Position numbers and translations under genes: made by a program. The notes below the pieces were generated by a model. The model had not been told where the DNA came from, did not search any database, and saw nothing but the letters and a program-made list of their open reading frames with translations. Below are positions 44,609 to 53,225 of a stretch of 64,000 nucleotides of DNA, in pieces. The DNA lies in assembly GCF_014196795.1 (NCBI RefSeq), contig NZ_JACIEJ010000006.1:124001-188000 (forward strand). Direction: 5' to 3'. Origin of the DNA: Sagittula marina (GTDB taxonomy: Bacteria; Pseudomonadota; Alphaproteobacteria; Rhodobacterales; Rhodobacteraceae). Position 1 is the first letter of the stretch; each line of letters starts with the position of its first letter.

Positions 44609-45502
44609 TTAGGGCACCTCATGCCCGAGGGCGAGGGTATAAAGTTCGAACCACGTCTGTCGATCAAGATTAACCTCCAGCGCGTCGCCAATCCGGGCAA
44701 TGCGGCTCAGCGTGTTTGTGCCCAGAACTGGCAGGATGCACGCGGGGTGGCGCAGCAGCCACGCCACGGCGACGGCGGCCGCATCGGTATTCGTCTCTCG
44801 GGCGATTTGGTCCAGCCGGGCGCGCAGCGCTGCGGAGGATTCCGCAAACAGCGTGCCACCGCCCAGCGGGGACCACGCCATCACCGGATGCGCCTGACGT
44901 TGATGAAAGGCGAGGTCGCCATTGGTCAGCGGGGCATGATGCAGCAGTGAGACCTCAATCTGATTGGTGGTGAGCTGTGTCTCCATCCCCGATTGCAGCA
45001 GCTCCCAGTCCCAGGGGCGAAAGTTCGAGACGCCGACCGCGCGAACTTTGCCCGCATTGACCATTTCATCCAGCGCGGCGCCTGTTTCCAGGTGATCCAT
45101 CAGCGGGTCGGGGCGGTGGATCAGCAACAGGTCGATGTAATCGGTCTTCATCAGTTTGAGTGAGGTGTCGACGGACTGACGAATATGGCGACGGGTGGTG
45201 TCATAATGTTTGACGCGGGCGCTGGCGTGACGGCCCACGGGCGCGACGATGTCACATTTCGTGACGATTTCCACCTTCCTGCGCAGCTCAGGGGTCAGCG
45301 CCTGTCCCAGGATGTGCTCGGCCATGTAGCCGCCGTAGATGTCGGCCTGATCCATGGTGGTGATGCCCTGATCGAGACATGCGTCGATCTTGGCGCGCAC
45401 ATGCTCCGGCGAGGTGTCGCGGTCATCGCCCAGCCGCCACATGCCGTATACAAGGCGGGAGAGGGAGACCTCGTCGGTCAATTGTACGCGGTTGAGTGTC
45501 AT
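44609..45502 (-). CDS. Aldo/keto reductase
   Basis: A 297-residue NADPH-dependent oxidoreductase, TIM-barrel fold, similar to E. coli YdhF. The tetrad is visible: Asp and Tyr in MDQADIYGGY, Lys in VTKCD and His in LLIHRPD. Further motifs are VRAVGVSNFRPW and WSPLGGGTLF, with the cofactor segment LPVLGTNTLSRI. ATG at 45502 has GGAG nine bases upstream; an open frame extends to 45598 without support. The flavin reductase follows nine bases after its stop on the same strand. Confidence 0.9.
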   Translation of the reverse strand: MTLNRVQLTDEVSLSRLVYGMWRLGDDRDTSPEHVRAKIDACLDQGITTMDQADIYGGYMAEHILGQALTPELRRKVEIVTKCDIVAPVGRHASARVKHYDTTRRHIRQSVDTSLKLMKTDYIDLLLIHRPDPLMDHLETGAALDEMVNAGKVRAVGVSNFRPWDWELLQSGMETQLTTNQIEVSLLHHAPLTNGDLAFHQRQAHPVMAWSPLGGGTLFAESSAALRARLDQIARETNTDAAAVAVAWLLRHPACILPVLGTNTLSRIARIGDALEVNLDRQTWFELYTLALGHEVP

Positions 45503-45634
45503 TGGGGGCGCTCCGAAACGTGGCTGTCCGGCACACTGCCACAGCACGTCCCGCGCCGGTAGATGCCGAAAGGCCCGCATGGCCGCCAAGAATTTCACAT
45601 TGCACAGATCCGGGAATGCGGTAGCTCATTGGGT

Positions 45635-46357
45635 ATGACCCTCCTCATGCCAGAGATGCCTGACCGCCACGCCTTGCCGCTGTACCTTCAGATTTCCGAG
45701 ATGCTGATCCGCGACATCAACGCCGGACGGCTGGCGGATGGGGTGCGCCTGCCGCCGGAGCGCGCCTTTGCGCAGGAGTTGGGCATTTCCGTCGGCACCC
45801 TGCGCAAAGCGTTGGAAGTGCTGGTGCAAAAGGGGCTTTTGGAGCGTGTTCAGGGCTCCGGCAACTATATTCGGGCCAAGGTTGATGTGCAGGCGGTCTA
45901 TGCCTTCTTTCGGGTGGAGCTGTTGGAAGGCGGCGGCCTGCCCACAGCGCAGGTTCTGGACGTCACGCGGATGCGCAAGCCGGATGATTTCCCTGCCTTT
46001 GGTCGAGGCCCTGAGGCACATCGCATTCGTCGCTTGCGCTTCCTCAACAAGGTGCCAGCGATCCTTGAGGAGATCTGGCTTGATGCGGAGTACGCGCCCC
46101 GGGTCACGCGGGCTGACCTGTCCGAGTCGCTTTACCTGTATTACCGCGACAAGCTGGGGTTGACTGTGCGTCGGGTCGAGGATCGCATGAGCGTCGCAGA
46201 GGTGCCCGCTTGGGCGCCGCTTGCCTATGGGGTGGCGCCGGGTGGATTGACGCTGTGCGCGACGCGGATCAGTTTCGATCAGGAGGGACGCCGTGCCGAA
46301 GTCTCGCGCGGTTGGATCGACACAAGCGTCGCCACCTATGTCGCGCGTTTGACATAA
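45635..46357 (+). CDS. GntR-family (HutC-type) transcriptional regulator
   Basis: A 240-residue regulator: N-terminal winged helix (LPLYLQISEMLIRDINAGRL, GVRLPPERAFAQELGISVGT, then LERVQGSGNYI) and a C-terminal UTRA ligand-binding domain (from about residue 85, with RIRRLRFLNKVPAILEEIWL and LYLYYRDKLGLTV). It is divergent from the aldo/keto reductase and may control it. The start is uncertain: ATG at 45635, 45647 and 45656 are possible, none with a strong ribosome binding site. Ligand unknown. Confidence 0.87.
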   Translation: MTLLMPEMPDRHALPLYLQISEMLIRDINAGRLADGVRLPPERAFAQELGISVGTLRKALEVLVQKGLLERVQGSGNYIRAKVDVQAVYAFFRVELLEGGGLPTAQVLDVTRMRKPDDFPAFGRGPEAHRIRRLRFLNKVPAILEEIWLDAEYAPRVTRADLSESLYLYYRDKLGLTVRRVEDRMSVAEVPAWAPLAYGVAPGGLTLCATRISFDQEGRRAEVSRGWIDTSVATYVARLT

Positions 46358-46387
46358 GGCGCGACGGTACGCTTTACACGCTAGGGT

Positions 46388-46490
46388 GTGTGCCACATTT
46401 TCAACACAGGCTAAAAGGGTTTTAGGGCTTACGTGCCACAGACCCCCGTCATTTGGGCGCCACGACACTTTGAATCTGGCGAATGTGGCG
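46388..46490. promoter_or_regulatory. Cluster of GCCAC boxes upstream of the adhesin
   Basis: GTGCCACA occurs at 46390-46397 and 46433-46440, GCGCCACG at 46457-46464, and TGTGGCG (the inverse) at 46484-46490. Four related boxes in about 100 bp before the adhesin gene suggest binding sites for a regulator. No family is assigned. Confidence 0.35.
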
Positions 46491-46571
46491 AAGTTACGGT
46501 AACAAAAAGTCAGAGCAAAAAGCCTGCCGCATAAAAAACAAGGCGGGCACAGAGGTTAGAGTGGTGTATTC

Positions 46572-49500
46572 ATGAACGCGATTGATTTCGTGATCCGTAC
46601 CGGTGCGGGTACGGTGGAGCGTGGTTCTGTGGGCGGTGAAGGGCAGGAATTTCTGCTGGATGCCGGATACGGAAACGATATTTCCCTGAATTTGAGCCAG
46701 ATGGACCTGAGCGGCTATGACCGCGCAGACAATGACCTGTTGATCACTCTGGCCGATGGCCGGGTGATCGTGCTGGAGAATTATTTCAGCGAGGGTGCGC
46801 TGGGCGCGGCGAACAGCCGGTTGTTTCTCAGCGCCAATGGCGAGTTGAACGAGGTCAGCTTTGTTGAGGCCGAAGGCGGCGCATTGTTCGCGCAATACGG
46901 CCCGACGGAGACGTGGGGTAAGTGGAGCCCCTCGGACGAGCTTATCTTCATCAACGATCCTGAGGTCATGCCGCAGGTTGCAGGCGAGTACGAAGAAGAA
47001 GAAGTGGGCATGGCCGCAGCGCTGCCTCTCTTGGGTCTTGGTGGCGGTGCGATGGCCAGCGGCGCTGGTGCGCTGCTGGGGCTGCCACTGTTGGTCGGCG
47101 GTAAAGGCGACGGCGGCGGCTCTGGTGGAGGCGATTGGACCGCTCCGACCGTAGACAATGCGGACGCCACCCACGGCGTCAGCGGCAATGACGACGCTGT
47201 CCTGGTCATCACCGGCACGGCAGAGCCGGGCTCGACCGTAGAGATCGTGATCGGTGACAGCACGGCTGTCGGGACGTCCGGGGACGACGGCACATGGGAA
47301 GTGGTCTTCGAAGAGGGCAGCTTCCCTGGTGATGGTACGTACGACGATGTGCCCGTGACCGTGACCGACCCGAACGGCACTGTGACGGATCTGGACGGCC
47401 CGTCGTACAATATCGATACCACGCCTCCGGCCATCGAGATTGCCGAGGGCACGGTTTCCTTGGGCGATGTCGAGAATGCCGCGGAATTTCAGGACGGTGT
47501 GACCGTTGGCGGCACTGGCGAAGCGGGCGCAGAGCTGACCATCACCGTCGGCGACTACACCGAGACGCAGACCATCGCCGAAGACGGGACATGGTCCTTT
47601 ACCTTTGACGAAACGGTCTTTGCCGAGGGTGAATATACCACCGACATTACGCTGACAGCGACCGATGCGATGGGCAACACCACCGTCGTCACCGATGCCG
47701 TGCGCGTCGACACCGTCAATACCGTGTCGCTGGACAACGCGCCGCTGACCGGGGACAACCTGATTTCGGCCGAGGAACTGGACGCGGGCGTGACCTTGAC
47801 CGGCACAACGCAATCCGGCGCCGAAGTCGTCGTGACCATTGAGGGTGTGTCCCAAAGCTTGGTTGCGGGCACTGATGGTGCGTGGAGCGTGACATTCTCT
47901 TCCACCGATCTGGCGGACGGGACCTATGACACCACGGCGGAAATCACCTCCACCGATGATGCGGGCAACGTCACCACCATCACGCATGGCTTCTCTGTCG
48001 ATACGGACCTGGGCCTGACCATCGACACCGACACCTTTGCGGGTGACGGCGTGGTGAATGCAGCGGAATTTGCCTCTGACGTGACCCTGACCGGCACGGG
48101 TGAAGCGGGCGCGACCGTGGTCGTTGCCTCTGGTGCAAACGCGCTGGGCACCGCCACCGTGGCGGCGGATGGCACCTGGTCCATCGTTTTTGACCCGACA
48201 TTGCTGGACGGTGGTCCGGGCGATGCGGATCTGGGGTACACCGGGACGATCACCGCGACGGCAACTGACGCGGCGAGCAACGTCACGACGACCTCTGGCC
48301 AGGTCACTGTGGACACCAATACCTCCGTTATCGGGATGTTTGACGACGGCGACCAGATCATCAACGCGGCCGAGCGTGCGGATGGTGTAAGCCTGAGCGG
48401 GGCAGCAGAGCCGGGCGCGGCCATCTCGGTGGTCGTGGCGGGGGAAACCCTGACCACCACGGCACTGGCCGATGGCACATGGTCGGTGAATATCGCCGCC
48501 GCTCTGATTCCCACCGGCGAGACAACCCTGACCGCAGAGGTCACGGCAACGGATCTGGCGGGCAACAGCGCCTCTGCCAGCATCAACGTCGCCGTGGACA
48601 CGACTGTCTTTGTCGATATGGATGCCTCGGCGGTCGAAGGCGACGGCACGGTCAACGCCTCCGAGCGGGCCGATGGCGTGCAGTTGAGCGGCACCACCGA
48701 GGCGGGCGCTTCGGTTGTCGTCACGGTCGGTGGCACTGCCTATGAGGCCACCGTCACCGATGGCACATGGTCGGTGACCGTTCCTGCAAACGCAGTACCG
48801 CAGGGCGAAACCAGCATGACCGTGGGCGTTGCGGCGACGGATGTCGCTGGCAACACCGCGACGGAATCCTACGCTGTCGACATCGACACCACGACGGCGG
48901 TTTCGCTCAACACGGGCATCGTCGCCGGGGATGGCACTGTCAACGCTGCAGAATATGCCAGCAGCGTAACGCTGACCGGCGCGGGTGAAGCAGGCTCGAC
49001 CATCGTCGTTACCTCGGGCTTCAACACGCTGGGCACGACCACTGTGGCCGCAAACGGCACCTGGTCCATCGCCTTCAGCCCCTCGCTGATCGACGGCGGG
49101 CCGGGTCACTCTGAATTGGGCTATTCCGGCACCATCACCGCGACGGCCACAGACCTTGCCGGCAATACCTCGTCTTCGTCCGGGACGGTCGCGGTGGACA
49201 CCAACACCACCGTCTTGGGCTTCTTCGAGGACAGCGATCAGATCATCAACGCGGCCGAGCGTGCCGACGGGGTGACCCTGAGCGGCACCTCCGAGGCGGG
49301 CGCGGCGATTTCTGTCGTGGTCGCGGGCGTCAGCATGAGCACCACGGCACTGGCCGATGGCTCTTGGTCTGTTGATGTGCCGGCGGCGATTGTGCCGACG
49401 GGCGAAACCACCATGACCGCCGCTGTGAGCGCCACCGATCCGGCAGGCAACACCAGCGCGGCAAACATCAGCATCGCGATCGACACGATCACCAACGTCG

Positions 49501-51827
49501 GCATGGACCCGTCCACTGTCGAAGGCGATGGCACCGTGAACGCGGCGGAACGCGCGGATGGTCTGCAACTGACCGGCACGACCGAGGCGGGCGCCTCTGT
49601 GGTGGTTGCGGTCGGCGGCGCGGAATACAACGCGGTCGTCACCGGACAGACGTGGTCGATCACAATCCCCGCAGCCAACGTGCCGCAGGGAGAGACCAGC
49701 CTGAGCGTCGGCGTCACGGCCACGGATAAAGCAGGCAACACCGACAGCAACGTCTATGCGGTCGACATCGACACGACGACCTTTGTCACTGTCCCGACCG
49801 ATACGGTCGAGGGTGAAGGGGTGGTCAACGCGGCCGAACGCTCTGACGGGGTTGTGCTGAATGGCACGGCAGAGCCGGGCGCAAGCGTGACCGTCACCAT
49901 GGCGGGTGTCACCCATGACGCCACCGTCATGGCAAATGGCAGCTGGACCGTGAAGTTCGCCGCATCGGAAATCCCGACCGGCGAGCAGACCGTGACAGTG
50001 ACAGCCAACGCCATCGACCCGGCGGGCAACGCTGAAACGGCCTCCAGCACGATCGACGTTGACACGCTGGTGCGCAACTTCGGCATCACATCCACGCCCG
50101 GCGGCGCGGATGGTGTCGTCAACGCGGCCGAGGCAAGCTCCGGTCTGGAGCTGACCGGCACCACGGAACCCGGCGGTGCGGTTCAGCTGACGCTGAACGG
50201 CCACACGGTCACAGCTTCGGTGGCGGCGGACGGGTCGTGGACGGCGCGTTTCAGTGCCAGCCAACTGCCCTCCGGCGAAGTGACCACCACTCTGACGGCG
50301 GTCACCACTGATCTGGCAGGCAACACCGACACCCTGACCCAAAACGTCGTGATCGACACGGATGCGGGCAGATTGACCATATCCCCCGATCCGGTTGAGG
50401 GCGATGATGTCGTCAACATGGTCGAAGCCTCTGACGGTGTGGTGCTGACCGGCACGTCCGATCCGGGGCAATGGGTCGACGTGACCATGAACGGTGTCAG
50501 CCACACTGTTCTGACCGATGCCACCGGCACCTGGGTCGCGCCGTTCTCGGGGTCCGAGATCGCACCAGGCACCTATGATGCCGCCATCACGGCGACCATC
50601 ACCGACAGCGCTGGCAACACGCTGACCCGGACAGACAGCGTGCATGTGGACACCGAAGTTCTGAACTTCGCCGCATCCGGTGATCCGGTGGAGACGGACA
50701 ATGTCATCAACGCTGACGAGGCCTCTGATGGGTTCAGCCTGAGCGGCACGACCGAAGCGGGGGCCACGGTGACCGTGACCTTCGAAGGCGTGACCCAGAC
50801 GGCCACGGTGGCCGCGAATGGCAGCTGGACGGTCAACTTTGCAGCGTCGGATATCCCGTCGGGTGAGATGAACACGTCGGCGACCGTGGACACCACCGAC
50901 ATCGCGGGCAACACCGCGACGACCACGGTGAACTTTGCCATCGACACCTATGTGAATGCGCTGTCCATGGACAGCAACGCCACGGGTGATGGCGTGGTGA
51001 ACGCAGCAGAGGCACAGGCGGGGATCACCCTGACCGGCGATGTGGAGCCGGGTTCCACAGTGTCGGTCACGCTGGGTGGTGTGGTGCATACGGCCGTGGT
51101 CGCAGCGTCCGGCGCGTGGAGCGTGGACATCCCGTCCTCCTCCATCCCGACGGGCACGCTGGACACACCGGTGACCATTGCGGCGACCGATGCGGCGGGC
51201 AACACCGACAGCATCAGCCAGACGCTGAGCATCGACACCGAGGCCTCCGAGACGCTGAGCTGGACCGGCTACGGACGCTCTGGCGGCGGTGTGGCGCAGG
51301 TCTGGACCGAGGCGACGGATGACGCGATGTTCCTTGGCCAGGTGGACAATCCGTCTGGTTCGGCAAGCGTGTCCGAGGTGAATATCGCGAACACCGTCGA
51401 GTCCGGGAACGATGCTTACCTGTTCCTTGATGCGCCGGTGGCCGATGGCACGCACCTTGTGCTGGCGTCGACCGATGCGGCGGGCAACACCTCCGGGGCC
51501 TACCTCGTGACGGACGATCCCTCCACGAACCAGGTACAGATGTCTGACGATATCGCCAGTGCGCTGCGGGTCTACAACGTCGACACCATCGATCTGCACT
51601 TTGCCGAAGATTCCAACCTGACCCTCACCGAGTCGCAGATCGCGGAACTGTCCGCGACCTCTGACACTGTGGCGATCCGGGGCGGGGCCGACGACAGCAT
51701 CACGATTGACGGTGCCGTGGCCGGAGGCACCCATTCCGAAGGTGGTGTGAATTACAACGTCTTCACCCTTGGTGATACGACGGTGCTGATTGAAGACGAT
51801 ATTACCAACATCACTACGGTCGTTTAA
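46572..51827 (+). CDS. Large Ig-like repeat adhesin secreted by type I system (BapA-like)
   Basis: A 1751-residue surface protein for attachment or biofilm. Residues 1-150 resemble the BapA N-terminal module (NAIDFVIRTGAGTVERG, then ITLADGRVIVLENYFSEG); a Gly-rich hydrophobic stretch follows at 155-185, perhaps for retention in the outer membrane. From 192 to about 1553 lie 14 Ig-like repeats of 92-105 residues, with the pattern VNAAERADGV...GTTEAGA...GTWSV...ATDxAGNT...DIDT. The last 190 residues differ and probably hold the secretion signal. No N-terminal Sec signal is present. The exporter genes follow directly. Three-repeat blocks 4-6 and 7-9 are duplicates. Confidence 0.9.
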   Translation: MNAIDFVIRTGAGTVERGSVGGEGQEFLLDAGYGNDISLNLSQMDLSGYDRADNDLLITLADGRVIVLENYFSEGALGAANSRLFLSANGELNEVSFVEAEGGALFAQYGPTETWGKWSPSDELIFINDPEVMPQVAGEYEEEEVGMAAALPLLGLGGGAMASGAGALLGLPLLVGGKGDGGGSGGGDWTAPTVDNADATHGVSGNDDAVLVITGTAEPGSTVEIVIGDSTAVGTSGDDGTWEVVFEEGSFPGDGTYDDVPVTVTDPNGTVTDLDGPSYNIDTTPPAIEIAEGTVSLGDVENAAEFQDGVTVGGTGEAGAELTITVGDYTETQTIAEDGTWSFTFDETVFAEGEYTTDITLTATDAMGNTTVVTDAVRVDTVNTVSLDNAPLTGDNLISAEELDAGVTLTGTTQSGAEVVVTIEGVSQSLVAGTDGAWSVTFSSTDLADGTYDTTAEITSTDDAGNVTTITHGFSVDTDLGLTIDTDTFAGDGVVNAAEFASDVTLTGTGEAGATVVVASGANALGTATVAADGTWSIVFDPTLLDGGPGDADLGYTGTITATATDAASNVTTTSGQVTVDTNTSVIGMFDDGDQIINAAERADGVSLSGAAEPGAAISVVVAGETLTTTALADGTWSVNIAAALIPTGETTLTAEVTATDLAGNSASASINVAVDTTVFVDMDASAVEGDGTVNASERADGVQLSGTTEAGASVVVTVGGTAYEATVTDGTWSVTVPANAVPQGETSMTVGVAATDVAGNTATESYAVDIDTTTAVSLNTGIVAGDGTVNAAEYASSVTLTGAGEAGSTIVVTSGFNTLGTTTVAANGTWSIAFSPSLIDGGPGHSELGYSGTITATATDLAGNTSSSSGTVAVDTNTTVLGFFEDSDQIINAAERADGVTLSGTSEAGAAISVVVAGVSMSTTALADGSWSVDVPAAIVPTGETTMTAAVSATDPAGNTSAANISIAIDTITNVGMDPSTVEGDGTVNAAERADGLQLTGTTEAGASVVVAVGGAEYNAVVTGQTWSITIPAANVPQGETSLSVGVTATDKAGNTDSNVYAVDIDTTTFVTVPTDTVEGEGVVNAAERSDGVVLNGTAEPGASVTVTMAGVTHDATVMANGSWTVKFAASEIPTGEQTVTVTANAIDPAGNAETASSTIDVDTLVRNFGITSTPGGADGVVNAAEASSGLELTGTTEPGGAVQLTLNGHTVTASVAADGSWTARFSASQLPSGEVTTTLTAVTTDLAGNTDTLTQNVVIDTDAGRLTISPDPVEGDDVVNMVEASDGVVLTGTSDPGQWVDVTMNGVSHTVLTDATGTWVAPFSGSEIAPGTYDAAITATITDSAGNTLTRTDSVHVDTEVLNFAASGDPVETDNVINADEASDGFSLSGTTEAGATVTVTFEGVTQTATVAANGSWTVNFAASDIPSGEMNTSATVDTTDIAGNTATTTVNFAIDTYVNALSMDSNATGDGVVNAAEAQAGITLTGDVEPGSTVSVTLGGVVHTAVVAASGAWSVDIPSSSIPTGTLDTPVTIAATDAAGNTDSISQTLSIDTEASETLSWTGYGRSGGGVAQVWTEATDDAMFLGQVDNPSGSASVSEVNIANTVESGNDAYLFLDAPVADGTHLVLASTDAAGNTSGAYLVTDDPSTNQVQMSDDIASALRVYNVDTIDLHFAEDSNLTLTESQIAELSATSDTVAIRGGADDSITIDGAVAGGTHSEGGVNYNVFTLGDTTVLIEDDITNITTVV

Positions 51828-51842
51828 CGATTATTTTCCGGA

Positions 51843-51861
51843 GGCCCGGATCAACCGGGCC
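51843..51861 (+). terminator. Hairpin between adhesin and exporter genes
   Basis: GGCCCGG (51843-51849) pairs perfectly with CCGGGCC (51855-51861) around ATCAA. No T-run follows. It could reduce read-through so that less exporter than adhesin is made. Confidence 0.5.
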
Positions 51862-51902
51862 CCGGATCCCGCGGCAATACATTTTCGCGCCATAACGGGG
51901 AT

Positions 51903-53225
51903 ATGACTATGAGCAAGAGCAGGCAAAGCTTGGGCATGATCGCTATTCTGGCGCTTCTGCCGGGCTGTATGAGCGATTTGGGAGAGACGGTCTCGCGGTT
52001 TCGCGGATCGGAGGCCACGGCGCCGACCGGCACCGGGCCGGTGCAAAAAGCCGTTGTGAAACCATCGGACGCGTCGGAACTGATCCATGCGCTGCAGACG
52101 CGGCCAACGGTGATCATTTCAGGCACGCCCTATGCACAGGTTGCCGACGCGGTGATCGCATCCGACACCCGTGTGGCGGCTGCGGAGTTGCGTGTGGCGC
52201 AGTTGCGGGCCGAGGCCGCGCAAAAGAACTGGATGCCGCGCATCGGGCCGAACATCTCGCTGACATCGCTTGGCGATGTGGTGGCGCAACTGGTCATCAA
52301 CCAAGTGCTTTTTGACAACGGGCGCAAAGTGGCGGAACGCGATCTGGCCAAGGCCAACGTGGAACGGGCGGCCGTTCAGCTGGTCGAGGACGGCAACAGC
52401 CGCGTTTATGATGCGCTGTCGCTGTATGTGACGGCTGAGGAAAACCGTGATCTGGCGACACATTTGAACCGCGCCTACGACGACATGGCGCGATTTGAGT
52501 GGGTGATGCAACAGAGGGTGCAGGGCGGCGTGTCGGACATGTCCAACCTCAATGTTGTGCAACAAAAACTGGCGTCGATCCGTGCGCGATCCGGGGAGGC
52601 CCAGGAGGCCGCGTCTACCGCCTTGGCGGAGCTGAACGCCATGTCCGCACGGCCCCTGTCCGACTTGCGTGGTCTTGGCCAGGTGCGCGATGCCGAAGCG
52701 GGTGAGCCGCTCGGCGTGCTGCGCGCGCGGGCAGAGCGGGAGCAGGCCATGGCAGAGGCACGCATCGCCCGCGCCAGCCATTTGCCGGGCCTCGCCGCCA
52801 ATGGGTCGATTGATCGTGATGGTACGATGGGGGGTGGTCTTGAAGTGACCACCGACACGCTGTTCGGCTTGGGCACAATGGCCGAGTTCAAGGCGATCGA
52901 GGCCACCAAGGAAACCGCCGATCGCAGAGTCGCCGAGTCCCGTGAAATCGCCGCGCGTCACATCGCCAGTCAGCAATCGAAGCTGACAGCTTACCGCCGC
53001 CAGGCCGAAGAGGCGATTGGCCTGCGGCAAGCGGCGAAACAAAACCTTGAGCTGTTCCAGCGCCAATTTGAAGGCGGCCAGCGTCAGGTGATGGATGTGG
53101 TCGGCACCTACGAGACCTTTGCCCGGGCGCTCGAAACCGAGATCCAGCTGAAGTACAAAGCCGCCCGTGCGGAGCTTGAACTGTCACGCCTGCGGGGCGC
53201 GTTGGCGGAGGGAGCTTCGATTTGA
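51903..53225 (+). CDS. TolC-family outer membrane lipoprotein of type I secretion
   Basis: The outer membrane channel of the adhesin exporter. The 440-residue protein has a lipoprotein signal (LALLPGC, lipid-bearing Cys near residue 22) and the two long-helix halves of TolC proteins, with VINQVLFDNGRKVAERDLAKA, NVVQQKLASIRARSGEAQEA and RRQAEEAIGLRQAAKQNLEL, then GGQRQVMDVVGTYETFARAL. A lipid-anchored form is common for LapE/OprM-like channels. Its stop overlaps the start of the ABC gene (TTGA). Confidence 0.88.
   Translation: MTMSKSRQSLGMIAILALLPGCMSDLGETVSRFRGSEATAPTGTGPVQKAVVKPSDASELIHALQTRPTVIISGTPYAQVADAVIASDTRVAAAELRVAQLRAEAAQKNWMPRIGPNISLTSLGDVVAQLVINQVLFDNGRKVAERDLAKANVERAAVQLVEDGNSRVYDALSLYVTAEENRDLATHLNRAYDDMARFEWVMQQRVQGGVSDMSNLNVVQQKLASIRARSGEAQEAASTALAELNAMSARPLSDLRGLGQVRDAEAGEPLGVLRARAEREQAMAEARIARASHLPGLAANGSIDRDGTMGGGLEVTTDTLFGLGTMAEFKAIEATKETADRRVAESREIAARHIASQQSKLTAYRRQAEEAIGLRQAAKQNLELFQRQFEGGQRQVMDVVGTYETFARALETEIQLKYKAARAELELSRLRGALAEGASI

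Noticed and set aside
46494-51734. A 5.2-kb open frame on the minus strand opposite the adhesin gene
   Set aside because: It mirrors the codon pattern of the repetitive, GC-rich adhesin, its translation is rich in Arg, His and Gly with no family, and it has no ribosome binding site. The plus-strand protein is clearly real.
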